From assembly GCA_031296915.1 (NCBI GenBank), contig JAVDPC010000007.1:1-64000 (forward strand): DNA of 64,000 bases, written 5' to 3'. Under the pieces are notes generated by a model that saw only the letters and a list, made by a program, of their open reading frames with translations, did no database searches and was not told the DNA's origin. The translations under genes and the position numbers were made by a program. The stretch comes from Cerasicoccus frondis. GTDB taxonomy: Bacteria; Verrucomicrobiota; Verrucomicrobiia; Opitutales; Cerasicoccaceae. Shown here piece by piece: positions 1 to 8,813 of this stretch; the stretch's first letter is position 1; each line of letters begins with the position of its first letter.

Positions 1-81
1 CCAGCCCGCTCAATCAAAGCCGCCTTGCGCTGCATCCAATCTCTACCCCACCTGACTCGGCCAATCTAGATGAAAAGCGCT

Positions 82-894
82 CTAAGGCTGGACCTCGACT
101 TCGCTGAAGCTGTCGCCCACGCGAATGGCGTCATGCCAGACGGAGCGCTTGTCTACGCTGGTGGGACCGTTGTTCCAACTGGGCTTGTAAATGCCCCATT
201 TCAGGCAGAGCGGGTTTTCGTCGTTGTAGCAGTTGGGCCCGTCGCGCAAGAGGACGTGGGTGTAGGCGGAGTCGGTGTTGGTCTTGGTCCACACTTCAAC
301 CAAGCCGTCGCTGCCGTAAGACCAGTGAACCTTGACTACGCAGTCCAGCCAACGGCCAGTTTGCACTGGGCCCAGCGTGACCTGGTCCTTGATTGGCGGG
401 TCGTTGTCCATCGTGCAGGGGTCAGGGTCGGCGTTGATGCGGAGCACCCATTCATCGCGTTTGATGGCGAGGAACATCGAGGGCGATTTATGCTGGTTTT
501 CGCACGGGTCGCGCAGGGAATACCATTGGAAGACGATGTCTTCGTTGGTGTCGTCAAACTCCCAACTGCTGACAATGTAGACGCTGAAGCCGTAAAATTT
601 CGTTTCGCCAATGTCCGCCAGCGTGCCGTCCACGCGACCAGAGTAGGTTTCTGCGCGTGGGCCGCCGTGGGTTATGTCGCCATAACGCAGATAGGCCTTG
701 AGCGAGTGCTCGCCTTCACGGTGGACGTTGGTGACGTTTTGGAGCGAAAAGCTTTCGGCCATTTGCAGCTCGAGGTCGGTGTAACCAGAGTCGAGCGAGC
801 CGTCTTCGTAACCGGCGGAAAAGGAGGTGGTCGCCTGGGCCAGGGTTGTGCTGAGCAGCAGGGCGACGCCAAGGGTAGTTGTTTTCAGTTGCAT
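82..894 (-). CDS. Exported polysaccharide lyase, heparin-lyase-I/PL20-like fold
   Basis: A 270-residue protein with an N-terminal signal peptide (MQLKTTTLGVALLLSTTLAQA). The mature part resembles the Polysacc_lyase family (PF14099), whose jelly-roll members cleave uronic-acid polysaccharides by beta-elimination. Visible family-like features are an early HGGPRAE segment (around residue 77), a WVLRINADP strand near residue 150 and a late KWGIYKPSW strand. Several cysteines (DPCENQ, DPCTMD, GPNCYND) could form disulfides outside the cytoplasm. It is the last gene of a leftward locus with a symporter and a heparinase II/III-type lyase, which suggests endo-cleavage of a uronate polymer before exolytic cleavage and uptake. 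The substrate (alginate, glucuronan, heparin-like) cannot be read from sequence. Family assignment is by recalled resemblance. Confidence 0.7.
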   Translation of the reverse strand: MQLKTTTLGVALLLSTTLAQATTSFSAGYEDGSLDSGYTDLELQMAESFSLQNVTNVHREGEHSLKAYLRYGDITHGGPRAETYSGRVDGTLADIGETKFYGFSVYIVSSWEFDDTNEDIVFQWYSLRDPCENQHKSPSMFLAIKRDEWVLRINADPDPCTMDNDPPIKDQVTLGPVQTGRWLDCVVKVHWSYGSDGLVEVWTKTNTDSAYTHVLLRDGPNCYNDENPLCLKWGIYKPSWNNGPTSVDKRSVWHDAIRVGDSFSEVEVQP

Positions 895-900
895 GATGTT

Positions 901-2691
901 TTACTTCGTTTCGGATTCTTCGATTGGGGTGGAAAGAACGGTCGGGGTTATTTGCTGGGATGTCGCGTTGCGTGACTTGCGGGACAAGCCATAGAGCAGC
1001 GCGCCCACCCCGATCAAAAAGATGCTGAGCGATGCGACCGCCACGTAGCCGCGCACGCTGTCTTGAGCCAGCAGGAGCAACAGCAGCAGCGCGCCTATCA
1101 CCATGGAAACCATGCCGACAAAGGTGGCGGCCGAATTAGTGGCGCCGTCATCGCCGACTTCTTTGGCGAAATCGACGGGCGTGTGGATTTTTTGGAAAAA
1201 GGCGTTCACGCGCTCGCGGTCGGTGCTGTTGACGCGGCGCCAGAAGGCGGTGGATGCGAGGAAGCTGCAAACTCCGGCAACGACCACCCAGCCCAGCACT
1301 TTCTGGAAAGTCCAGGGCTCGCCGTCGATATGGCTGGCCTTGAATGCGAATAGCGATGGCAACAGGGCGATGCCCACGCTCCACAAGGCCGCGCTCGGCG
1401 GCGCCTTTTTCACGAACAGTCCGAGCAGCATGGGGATGAGCATCGGCAGCGTGATCATGGCGCCAATCAGGTTGGCGGTCTCAAACATGCCCATGCCGTT
1501 TTGGCCGGTGAAATACAACGCGATGCCGATCGACATGAGCCCAAGCACGATTGAGACGCCGCGAGCAATGAGCAGCTCACGCTGTTGCAGAAGCTCGGCG
1601 GCGCCCAGCGCGCGAAAAATCGGTGGCAGAATGTCCTTTACGATCATGGCGGCGTTGCGGTTTACGCCCACATCCATCGAGCTGAGCGTGGCAGAGAAGA
1701 TGGCGACAATGACGAGGCCGATCAGGCCGTTGGGCAGCACGTTCATGCAGGTCACCGCGTAGGAGGACTCGGCGGCCTTGATGCCCGCAAAGCCGTTTAC
1801 TTGATCCGCGTAAAGCAAATGCGCGGTCCACGGTGGGATGAAAAAGATAAACAAGCCCAGCGAATAAAGCAGGAAGGCGAGGAGGCCGGCCCGGGAAGCT
1901 TCGCGCCCGTCTTTCACCGCGAAGTAGCGCGGCGCGGCGTCCAGCGACAAAAAGGCGAACAGCATATTAACGGCCATCGCGATGTGCCACGCCCAGGTGT
2001 ATTGGCCGCCTGCATACGCGCCATCTGGCTTGACGAGGCTGATCCATTCGCGGTTTTCCGGCGCCGAGAGCCGCTCCACCAAGCCACTGAAGCCACCCAG
2101 CTCAACCAGGCAAAAAATCGACACCAGCACCGAGACGCCGACCATGATGAGCCCTTGCACAAAGTCCGACGCCATGACCGCCCAGCTTCCGCCGAGGGTC
2201 GAATAAAACAGGACCACAACGCCTGCCCCAATCACGACCCATTGGATGTTCAGCCCGAAGACTGATGTTGCAAAAATGCCGAGCCCCCACAGCCACATGG
2301 CCGCGATCAGCAAGAAGTTCACTGCGCCGAGATAGGCGTAAATCTGCTGGGTGGGGACATTGAAACGGTCACGGATGACTTCGGGGATCGTCACCGCTCG
2401 CGTTTGCCGAAAGATGCGCGCCAGAAACAGGCAGTGAAACAGCAGCGCGAATGCGCCCGCCGCGTAGACCGTAAAGACGCCCAGGCCGGCTTCGAACGCC
2501 GCCCCGGCGTTGGCCGTGTAAGTCCGCGCGCTGATGCCCCCCATGAAGATGCTGGCGCCGGTTAGCCACCACGTTGCGCGGCAGCCGCTGCGGAAAAAGT
2601 CATCCGTGCTGGAGTTCAGACGTTCAAAGACGACGCCGATGACGATCAACGAAATTAAGTAGACAATGATGACGGCTAGTTCGACCTGCAT
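901..2691 (-). CDS. Sodium:solute symporter (SSS family)
   Basis: A 596-residue polytopic membrane protein with about 13 hydrophobic segments from residue 5 onward. The N-terminal region FRSGCRATWWLTGASIFMGGISARTYT is the typical SSS TM1 signature, with serine and threonine residues near the sodium site. The family couples sugar, sugar-acid or other organic solute uptake to sodium. It lies 6 bases from the downstream lyase gene and 12 bases from the upstream heparinase-type lyase gene, so all three are probably co-transcribed. Its likely cargo is the mono- or oligouronide released by the two lyases. The cytoplasmic C-terminal tail after residue 560 is polar and unremarkable. Confidence 0.85.
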   Translation of the reverse strand: MQVELAVIIVYLISLIVIGVVFERLNSSTDDFFRSGCRATWWLTGASIFMGGISARTYTANAGAAFEAGLGVFTVYAAGAFALLFHCLFLARIFRQTRAVTIPEVIRDRFNVPTQQIYAYLGAVNFLLIAAMWLWGLGIFATSVFGLNIQWVVIGAGVVVLFYSTLGGSWAVMASDFVQGLIMVGVSVLVSIFCLVELGGFSGLVERLSAPENREWISLVKPDGAYAGGQYTWAWHIAMAVNMLFAFLSLDAAPRYFAVKDGREASRAGLLAFLLYSLGLFIFFIPPWTAHLLYADQVNGFAGIKAAESSYAVTCMNVLPNGLIGLVIVAIFSATLSSMDVGVNRNAAMIVKDILPPIFRALGAAELLQQRELLIARGVSIVLGLMSIGIALYFTGQNGMGMFETANLIGAMITLPMLIPMLLGLFVKKAPPSAALWSVGIALLPSLFAFKASHIDGEPWTFQKVLGWVVVAGVCSFLASTAFWRRVNSTDRERVNAFFQKIHTPVDFAKEVGDDGATNSAATFVGMVSMVIGALLLLLLLAQDSVRGYVAVASLSIFLIGVGALLYGLSRKSRNATSQQITPTVLSTPIEESETK

Positions 2692-2703
2692 CGCTGGGAA
2701 AAG

Positions 2704-4740
2704 TTAGAATGGGAGTTGAGTTTCGGGCGTCACCGTCAGCGTCACTGCGCCTGCTTGGGTGGGTTGCTCCAGGCGGAACGCGATGCGGTCTGGCTGCTGT
2801 CGCCCAGCGTCAATGTGTTCACTGTGGACGGTGATTTCGCCGGCGTCACTGCTGGCGTTTACCCGGACAATATCCACGCCCGACCACACCCATAGCTCGC
2901 CCTTGTGGATGCGGTATTCGCTGAAGGTGAGCACTGCAGTTTCAAAGGTGACGGGCCGATTCGCCTGAAAAGAATCGGTGATGACCAAGCGCTCCGGCTG
3001 GGCGCGGTTGAGTTGGAAAGCGCGCTCCAGTTGGGTCAGCTGCGGCAGTTGGTAGGCCGCGCGGTAATCGATGGTCAGAGCAAAGACGCCCGCGTCCTCG
3101 ACGAGGCTGACGACGGTTGCCCGCGCGTCTTCGCCACTGCGCTGCAGTTGCCCGTCGATGACTGGCACAGGGTGCCCATAAGAGTTATTGATTGGGCTGT
3201 CATAGCGTCGGTGGTCAAAGGACGCCGCCGAATAAACATCCATGCCGGGGTCGACCAGAAGCATCGTTTCCCCCACTGCGCAGACCCAGGAACCGACGTC
3301 ATTGTGATTATGATTTGCCCCGTTGTGACCCGCGCTGATGGCGATGCTGAACGGCGTCGCCTGCGACTCCAAATCGCGCGCGACATAGACTTGCGCTTCC
3401 TCGAATTGGGATAACTGCGGGGTGCCTGTCGTGGCGTTCGTGGCGTCGGGTGAGTCCTCGTTGCAGCGATAACTGAGGTTCCGCGCCAGCACGCTCAAGC
3501 GATAGCCAAGGCCGTGGTAAGCATCGGCTTCCTCCCAGGATTCGAAGTTGGGGGAGGGCTCGGGAATGATGGTTGGCAGGAGGTCGTGCGCCATGCGCGC
3601 ATTGCTGTATTGCAGTTTGTTGTTGGGCGGAAAGCAGTCGGAGAACGTCGGGTAAAGGCCGTGGTGGAGTTCGTACTTGGCGGGAAATTGCGCGATGCCC
3701 GCCACCTCTGGAATTACCCCCCAGTTGGCATTGCCATCCGTATAATCCCGTAGCAGTAGGGACATCGCTAAATATTGGCCGAAGCCGTAATTCCAGTAGC
3801 CCAGGCCTTCGCGGCAAAAGCCGTCGGACGCAAAACCGGGCAGGTAATGGGTGCGCATCGCGTGCTCAGCGGCGGTCAGCAGAAGCGCCTTTTCCGCCCG
3901 ATGACCGGGAAGCGCCAACGCCGCGCCGATCACGCCTGCATGGCAAACCGCATTCCAATTATGGTCTGCGTTGGCCCACCAGGCGTTGGACCACTTGCCG
4001 CGCCGGAGATCCGCCAAATACGGCTCCACTGTGCGCTGGTAAACGGTGGCGCGCATCTCGTCCACGAGCTCTGGGGGGAGGGTGTTTTCCAGCCAGACCG
4101 CGATGATCGCCAGATTGGCGCCAACGACAGAGGACGCCAAGTCGATGAGTGCCCGCTTGCCTTCGAAGCACCGCAAATCCTTGTCATGCGCCGGGGCGAC
4201 CCAGGTCGGCATGACGAGCCATTCGTCGATCTCGCCTTCGAGCAGTTCGAGATCGTTCTGGTCGTTGTGAATGCACTCAGCGATGGTCAGCGCCAGCAGC
4301 ATCTGGGACTTGCGCACGAGGAAAAGTTCATAGCTGGCCCGGTCGCCGCTACGGGAAAATTCCAGGTATAAATCTTCGTCAAAACCGATGTCTTCGGCGT
4401 CAGCCTGGGAATCCGCAATTTGCAGCGCTTTGAGCGCGGACTCGGTCCGCAGCACGCATTTCCAGAATGCGCGATCCTCGATCGGCTGCCCCACCGCGAA
4501 CGGCGCGTCGGACGCCAGCTCGTAGTAGAACTGAAACCGCTCCGAAGAGAATCCATTGCGCCGGGCCAAGGTCGCCGCCTCATCGACGGACAGTGCCGGC
4601 AATGCCTCGTAGGCGGTGAGCTGGGTTACGCTGGTGTTGGGTTCTGGAGGAGTCATTGCGGTGGAGACGGGGTTGCCAGTCAGGCTGGCGCCGAGTAACA
4701 GCGCAGCCGACCAGCACCCCAGAGAGGGCGCTAGACGCAT
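2704..4740 (-). CDS. Heparinase II/III-family lyase (alginate/oligouronide lyase type)
   Basis: A 678-residue exported protein with an N-terminal hydrophobic segment (residues about 7-25). The N-terminal half is the alpha/alpha toroid, with ADHNWNAVCHAGV near residue 260 carrying the Asn/His region seen in PL15, PL17 and PL21 enzymes. The C-terminal half has the Hep_II_III beta-sandwich signature GANHNHNDVGSW followed by a DPGMDVY segment. These families cut uronic-acid polymers or oligomers by beta-elimination, often exolytically. It sits in one leftward operon with the SSS symporter and the PL20-like lyase, fitting degradation in the periplasm followed by uptake. The polymer is not determined; alginate is a reasonable first guess for a marine Opitutae relative. 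Confidence 0.75.
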   Translation of the reverse strand: MRLAPSLGCWSAALLLGASLTGNPVSTAMTPPEPNTSVTQLTAYEALPALSVDEAATLARRNGFSSERFQFYYELASDAPFAVGQPIEDRAFWKCVLRTESALKALQIADSQADAEDIGFDEDLYLEFSRSGDRASYELFLVRKSQMLLALTIAECIHNDQNDLELLEGEIDEWLVMPTWVAPAHDKDLRCFEGKRALIDLASSVVGANLAIIAVWLENTLPPELVDEMRATVYQRTVEPYLADLRRGKWSNAWWANADHNWNAVCHAGVIGAALALPGHRAEKALLLTAAEHAMRTHYLPGFASDGFCREGLGYWNYGFGQYLAMSLLLRDYTDGNANWGVIPEVAGIAQFPAKYELHHGLYPTFSDCFPPNNKLQYSNARMAHDLLPTIIPEPSPNFESWEEADAYHGLGYRLSVLARNLSYRCNEDSPDATNATTGTPQLSQFEEAQVYVARDLESQATPFSIAISAGHNGANHNHNDVGSWVCAVGETMLLVDPGMDVYSAASFDHRRYDSPINNSYGHPVPVIDGQLQRSGEDARATVVSLVEDAGVFALTIDYRAAYQLPQLTQLERAFQLNRAQPERLVITDSFQANRPVTFETAVLTFSEYRIHKGELWVWSGVDIVRVNASSDAGEITVHSEHIDAGRQQPDRIAFRLEQPTQAGAVTLTVTPETQLPF

Positions 4741-4765
4741 CAGTGGAAATTCCGGTTAAGGGGCA

Positions 4766-5620
4766 TCAACGGCGGCGGCGCAGCACGCAGCCGAGAGCGA
4801 GGGCGCCGAGGCCGAAGGCCAGGGAATAAGTGGACGGCTCAGGAATCAGGCTTAGCGTGCCGCCGCCATCGATGAGGTTGCCTGCGAGCGAGCCATTGAA
4901 GTTGACCAAGTCGGTGTAGCTGAGCGGGGTGTTTGTTGGCAGGCCGGAAAGGTCGAGTCCATCGCGTTCAAACGCGCCGACGCTGATGGCCTGGGAGAGA
5001 TTGAGCACGCCCGTGGAGCCGAGTGAAATGGTGGAGTCCGCCGCGGTGTAGTCATAACCAAAGCTCAGGCTGTTGGCCCCGATGATGCGGAACGCGCCGT
5101 CGAAAGTGCTGCTGGCGTTGTTGACCAATATTCCATTGCCCGCGCCGCCGCTGGAGACCGTCAGGCGGTTGCTGCCGGAGAGGATGGCGTCGAATTGGAA
5201 GATGACGTTGTCGTTGCTGGAAGCGAAGCGGACCGTGGAATCTTCGGCGATGTTCAAGCTGCCGCTGACCTGAATGGTCGTGTCGTCGTTGAGGCCGGTG
5301 GTCAGGTTGCCGCCAGCGAGGATGATGGTTCCGCCCCAGTGGCGGAGTGATCCGCTGCCGCGGCTTTGCAGGTCGGAGCCTGTGGATATGGTCAGGCTGT
5401 CGCCGGCAAAGTTGAATGGCGTGGCGTCGGTATTGCCGTAGACGACGAGCGGGAGGCCGGCGGTGTCGTAGGTGTTGCCGGTAGTCGGGGCGGAGCCGTT
5501 CCAGAGAACGGCGTCGTTCCAGTTATTGCTGCTGGTCGCGGCTTGGGTTTGGTCGATTTCGGCGGCGCTGCAGAGAACCGGCAACGCGAAGATGATGGCA
5601 AGCGGGAGTGTTTGTTTCAT
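4766..5620 (-). CDS. PEP-CTERM surface protein, beta-helix-like
   Basis: The start chosen is the ATG at 5618-5620, giving a 284-residue protein that begins with a clear signal peptide (MKQTLPLAIIFALPVLCSAAE); the open frame runs further upstream, but that part is arginine-rich and overlaps the neighbouring pseudopilin gene. The middle is rich in G, S, T, N and short hydrophobic strands (TIILAGGNLTTG, LNIAEDSTVRF), as in autotransporter-like beta-helices. The C-terminus has the sorting signal: PEPSTYSLAFG, a hydrophobic span and RRRR. Exosortase systems recognise such tails and move the protein to the surface. It lies between the heparinase-type lyase and the pseudopilin-like gene, so it may serve surface handling of the polysaccharide. 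No catalytic motif is visible. Confidence 0.75.
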   Translation of the reverse strand: MKQTLPLAIIFALPVLCSAAEIDQTQAATSSNNWNDAVLWNGSAPTTGNTYDTAGLPLVVYGNTDATPFNFAGDSLTISTGSDLQSRGSGSLRHWGGTIILAGGNLTTGLNDDTTIQVSGSLNIAEDSTVRFASSNDNVIFQFDAILSGSNRLTVSSGGAGNGILVNNASSTFDGAFRIIGANSLSFGYDYTAADSTISLGSTGVLNLSQAISVGAFERDGLDLSGLPTNTPLSYTDLVNFNGSLAGNLIDGGGTLSLIPEPSTYSLAFGLGALALGCVLRRRR

Positions 5621-5646
5621 GGTTTTGTCGTTGTTGAGGTAAAAAT

Positions 5647-6303
5647 TTAATCGACGGGCACGACGTCCACATGGCCGTCGAAAAACAGCGTGACGCGTCC
5701 GTCCAGGTGGACCGGCTCTTCCGGCAAGGCGCCATACCAACCGGCGCCATTGAATTCCGTTAGCTGCTGATCCACATCCTGCAGCGCCCAGAGCTGGGTA
5801 AGGTTGTTGTCGTTGAGCAGCGCGTTGACATTTTGGGAGGCGTTGACGACTTCGCCCGACGAGCGCACGTAGCCCCATGGATTCAAGTTGCGGTCGCGCA
5901 CGCGCACCCGGCCATTGAGCACGTAGACGGGGCTATTTTCGCCTTGGCGATAGCTTTCATTGGCGGGATTGGAGAGAACTTCGATGCGCTGCGTTTGGGT
6001 GGTGGGGGCGGGGGCGTTCAGGTAGCTCCACAGGTGAAAGCCGAGGGATTTCTCATCCGTGCTGCGGTATTCCGGGCCTTGGCCGGTGTTCATGGGCCCG
6101 GGGAGGACGCTGTTGTGATCCTGCGTGTGCATTTGAATGGCCATGCCGATCTGGCGCACGTTGTTGAGCGCGGTGGCCTGTTGTGATTTGCGACGGGTGA
6201 TGCTGACCGCCGGGATCAGGATGCCAGCCAGCAGCACAATGATGCTGATCGACACCAGTAACTCAGTGAGTGTAAATCCACGATTTCGGTTGGGGGCTCT
6301 CAT
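5647..6303 (-). CDS. Type II secretion/pilin-like protein with prepilin cleavage motif
   Basis: A 218-residue protein beginning MRAPNRNRGFTLTELLV: a short basic leader, the prepilin peptidase site G/FTLTE with Glu at +5, and a hydrophobic helix to about residue 30. The rest is a soluble head containing a VRQIGMAIQMHTQDHNSVLPG region typical of the many PulG/DUF1559-type pseudopilin-like proteins in Verrucomicrobiota, Lentisphaerota and Planctomycetota. It ends with a GxVTLFFDGHVDVVP segment, common at the C-terminus of this group. It is the first gene of the leftward polysaccharide operon, directly behind the putative LacI operators. Its role is unknown; surface capture or a fibre component is conceivable. 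Confidence 0.75.
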   Translation of the reverse strand: MRAPNRNRGFTLTELLVSISIIVLLAGILIPAVSITRRKSQQATALNNVRQIGMAIQMHTQDHNSVLPGPMNTGQGPEYRSTDEKSLGFHLWSYLNAPAPTTQTQRIEVLSNPANESYRQGENSPVYVLNGRVRVRDRNLNPWGYVRSSGEVVNASQNVNALLNDNNLTQLWALQDVDQQLTEFNGAGWYGALPEEPVHLDGRVTLFFDGHVDVVPVD

Positions 6304-6308
6304 AAACA

Positions 6309-6353
6309 GGGTAACGTTGAGGGGTGTTTTCTGGATATGAGGAAACGTTAACC
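6309..6353. promoter_or_regulatory. Putative LacI-type operator pair in divergent promoter region
   Basis: Two copies of a GG(N)TAACGTT motif lie in inverted orientation, at 6309-6320 (gggtaacgttga) and 6341-6353 (ggaaacgttaacc), between the divergent pseudopilin operon and the LacI-family gene. LacI-family operators are commonly palindromes with a central CG, as here (AACGTT). The site falls within 100 bases upstream of both genes, so the regulator could control the lyase operon and itself. Binding is inferred from position and motif shape only. Confidence 0.4.
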
Positions 6354-6403
6354 ATTGATTTCGCTTGTCGGCAATTGTGTCGTAGGTTTACAACAAAACT
6401 GCC

Positions 6404-7447
6404 GTGAGGACGACCATTAGAGACATCGCGGCGGCGGCCGGCGTCTCGGCGACAACGGTGTCGCTCGCACTACGCAATCACCCCCGCATATCGCCAGCTA
6501 CGCGGGAGCGGATCGCTGCGCTTGCGGAAGAGATGGGCTACCAGCCGGATCCATCCCTGCTCGCGCTCAACAAATACCGCCACAAGCGCTCCGATGCGCA
6601 AGGGGTGACCACGCTGGGTTGGATCAATGCCTGGCCGAATCGCGCACGTATGTATCAGAACCCGAATTACAGCGACTACCGCAAGGGGGCTGAGGCGCAG
6701 GCGCGCAAGCTGGGCTATCACTTGGAGGAGTTCTGGGTTGATGGGGCCGACATGACTTGGGCCCGCATTTGCGACATCCTGCGCAATCGCGGGATCAAGG
6801 GGGCGCTTTTGCCGCCGGTGGCCGAGCATGGCGCCGTGATCGAGGCGGATTGGAGCGGCTTGAGCGTGATCGCGATCGGCCACAGTGTCAGCAGCCCGCA
6901 ATTCAACACCGCATGCAGTGGGCAGACTGAGGCTGCGCGCCTCGCGATGACGCGCTTGGTGGAGCGTGGGTTCCGCCGCATTGGCTTTTACTTTCAGCGG
7001 CCCGGCAACTACCGCACGGACTACCGTTTCATGGCGGGTTATTTGGTTGAGGCTTACCGCTTCGGCCTGCGCAAGCGCATTCCCCCGCTCATCTGTGACA
7101 GTTTTACGGAAGAGTTTCACCGCGACGAATTCCTTGCCTGGGTGAAGCGCCACCAGCCCGAGGTCATCCTGACCCTAAACTCCTTGGTCTGGGACTGGCT
7201 GCGCGAGGAAAATTACCGCATTCCGGAGGATATCTCGATTGCGCACCTAGCCTTGCCGATTTCCAGGCAGGACGTTGCGCTGGCTGGGGTGGACCAGTGC
7301 TCGGAAGTCGTTGGCCGGAAATCGGTGGACTTGCTCGCGGGCTTGATTCTTCACAACGAGTCCGGCATCCCCGATGACCCGAGCCAAACCATCATTAAAT
7401 GCAAATGGGTCGACGGCGAGACGATGAAGCCGGAAGATTTGGGTTAG
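6404..7447 (+). CDS. LacI-family transcriptional regulator
   Basis: A 347-residue protein with a GTG start. The N-terminal helix-turn-helix is complete (TIRDIAAAAGVSATTVSLAL, then RISPATRERI and the hinge-helix region near residue 50). The remaining ~280 residues are a periplasmic-binding-protein-like effector domain in which WINAWPNR, GFRRIGFYF and AGVDQCSEVVGRKSVDLL are recognisable strands and helices. It is divergent from the polysaccharide-lyase operon and separated from it by 100 bases containing an inverted AACGTT motif. It most likely represses that operon until a breakdown product, perhaps an unsaturated uronide, binds. Effector identity is inference. Confidence 0.9.
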   Translation: MRTTIRDIAAAAGVSATTVSLALRNHPRISPATRERIAALAEEMGYQPDPSLLALNKYRHKRSDAQGVTTLGWINAWPNRARMYQNPNYSDYRKGAEAQARKLGYHLEEFWVDGADMTWARICDILRNRGIKGALLPPVAEHGAVIEADWSGLSVIAIGHSVSSPQFNTACSGQTEAARLAMTRLVERGFRRIGFYFQRPGNYRTDYRFMAGYLVEAYRFGLRKRIPPLICDSFTEEFHRDEFLAWVKRHQPEVILTLNSLVWDWLREENYRIPEDISIAHLALPISRQDVALAGVDQCSEVVGRKSVDLLAGLILHNESGIPDDPSQTIIKCKWVDGETMKPEDLG

Positions 7448-7476
7448 GGTGTGATACTACGCCAACACTATAATTT

Positions 7477-7959
7477 TCATTCTCTCAGATGCCGCTCTCG
7501 GTTCATCCAGAGTATCGCGCTGCTGAGGATGAGCACTTCCGGGTTCGCGAGCTCGGCCTCAGCATCCAGTCGTGCAAAGGGCTCTTTATAGGTCATCGAT
7601 CCAATTTGCTCGCCATCCTGATGCATGCTCCAACGCTCGTTGCTGGCGATGAGCAACTCGGCCTGACTTTCGACTTTGAGCGAATGATTTTGGTCGAAGA
7701 GTTCGAATTCCACGAGGTTGTAATCGCTGGTGGTTACCCGACCGAGTCCGACATTTTCAGCATTAGTGATGATGGTAGCAGACGTTTTGAGTGGGTGCGT
7801 AAACACGTAGCGCTCTTGCTTCGGGTCGAGCTGGTAAATGCGCCATGCCGCCTTTTGCCAGAAATGAGCGTAGGCGATCTCATAGCGCTGATCGCCGATT
7901 GAGATTTCACCAAAGGAGTAGCTGTTCAATCCCGTGTATCTGCGAATCTTCAGTTGCAT
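7477..7959 (-). CDS. Hypothetical protein, possibly LURP-one/scramblase-like fold
   Basis: A 160-residue protein with no signal peptide or membrane segment. It is rich in alternating beta-strand patterns with many aromatic residues (RRYTGLNSYSFGEISIGDQRYEIAYAHF is split over strands 1-3), and its length recalls the tubby-like/LURP-one/scramblase beta-barrel proteins; that resemblance is weak and from memory. It starts 4 bases after the end of the alpha/beta-hydrolase gene on the same strand, so the two probably form an operon. Convergent with the LacI-type gene. Function not recognised. Confidence 0.55.
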   Translation of the reverse strand: MQLKIRRYTGLNSYSFGEISIGDQRYEIAYAHFWQKAAWRIYQLDPKQERYVFTHPLKTSATIITNAENVGLGRVTTSDYNLVEFELFDQNHSLKVESQAELLIASNERWSMHQDGEQIGSMTYKEPFARLDAEAELANPEVLILSSAILWMNRERHLRE

Positions 7960-7962
7960 GGG

Positions 7963-8658
7963 TTAACTGTTGCCGAAATGCCCCTCCGCGAGAAAACGTC
8001 GAGTCAGCTCGAGGGTCCTGGGATGGTTCATGATAAGGTAGTGGCTGGAGGGGACGATGGCAAAGTCACGCATGCCGTCGAGCCGGGCGCTTTCCACGGA
8101 GACTTTGCCGTCGTGCGGTCCATTGAACATCCACGCGAACCACGGGTCCAGCGATTTACAACCGGCGATGACGCCCGCCTCGTAGTTCGCCGGGCCAATC
8201 TGGTTCGGCAGGGAATCCTCGTCCGTCACGAGCTGTTGACCGGCCTTGCCAAAACGCGAGCGGTAGATCCACAACTTGCTTAGCCAATCGGCCACTTCAC
8301 TGCCGTGGTTGGGCGGGGCGATGTGCACTACGCGATGCAAATTCTCGGGCTGGTGGCCTCTTAAATACTGGCGCGCCATGATGCCGCCCATGGAAAACGT
8401 GACGAAATACAGAGGTTGGTTCGCATCGATTTCGGCGCTGGCAATGGCAGGCGCGAGTTCGGATTGCACGAGACTTTCGATGGTGTTGCGGGTGCTCGGG
8501 TAGTCGATCAGCAACACGCGGCGCCCGGGCTCAGCAAGGGTGTTGATCATCCGGTCGAGGTGGCGAAACTTCGGGCCAATGCCGTCGAGCAAAATGACGG
8601 TCGCCGCGCCATCGCGCCGACCATACTCGTGCACCTTAGTTTTAGAAACAGACCACAT
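7963..8658 (-). CDS. Alpha/beta hydrolase, lipase-like
   Basis: A 231-residue cytoplasmic protein. The nucleophile elbow is FSMGG (G-x-S-x-G variant) near residue 90, preceded by VILLDGIG near the N-terminus where the oxyanion loop is expected, and followed by HIAPPNHGSEVAD, a segment typical of PGAP1/DUF676-type lipases and esterases. A C-terminal HYLIMNHPRTLELTRRF supplies likely catalytic His candidates. It probably cleaves an ester of unknown substrate. It is upstream of and nearly contiguous with the 160-residue hypothetical gene. A GTAG-ended palindromic repeat lies just upstream of its start. Confidence 0.75.
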   Translation of the reverse strand: MWSVSKTKVHEYGRRDGAATVILLDGIGPKFRHLDRMINTLAEPGRRVLLIDYPSTRNTIESLVQSELAPAIASAEIDANQPLYFVTFSMGGIMARQYLRGHQPENLHRVVHIAPPNHGSEVADWLSKLWIYRSRFGKAGQQLVTDEDSLPNQIGPANYEAGVIAGCKSLDPWFAWMFNGPHDGKVSVESARLDGMRDFAIVPSSHYLIMNHPRTLELTRRFLAEGHFGNS

Positions 8659-8717
8659 GGGAAAAATTAATTAACGGGTTATATACCTTCTGGCTGGGCA
8701 TGCGAAGCTTGCGTTAC

Positions 8718-8791
8718 GTAGAAGCGGCTTCCAGCCGCTTTAGTTCCAGTTGGATTCAGTAAAGCGGCTGGAAGCCGCTTTTACTTTCTAC
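8718..8791. repeat. REPIN-like palindromic repeat A (GTAG...CTAC)
   Basis: Two palindromic arms in inverted orientation: the left begins GTAG and contains aagcggcttccagccgctt (8722-8740); the right contains aagcggctggaagccgctt (8762-8780) and ends CTAC (8788-8791). Each arm is itself a hairpin with a TCC/GGA loop. REP elements mobilised by RAYT transposases carry a GTAG-type tetranucleotide next to the stem, and paired REPs are called REPINs. It sits between the hydrolase start and the fused acyltransferase/synthetase stop, and may also act as a transcript-ending hairpin for the latter. Confidence 0.7.
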
Positions 8792-8813
8792 GCTGCCAAC
8801 GCTGCTTTTCGCG

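Noticed and set aside
70..975. 301-residue + strand frame across the first lyase
   Set aside because: Antisense to a protein with signal peptide and lyase motifs; Val/Gly/Ala-rich without domains.
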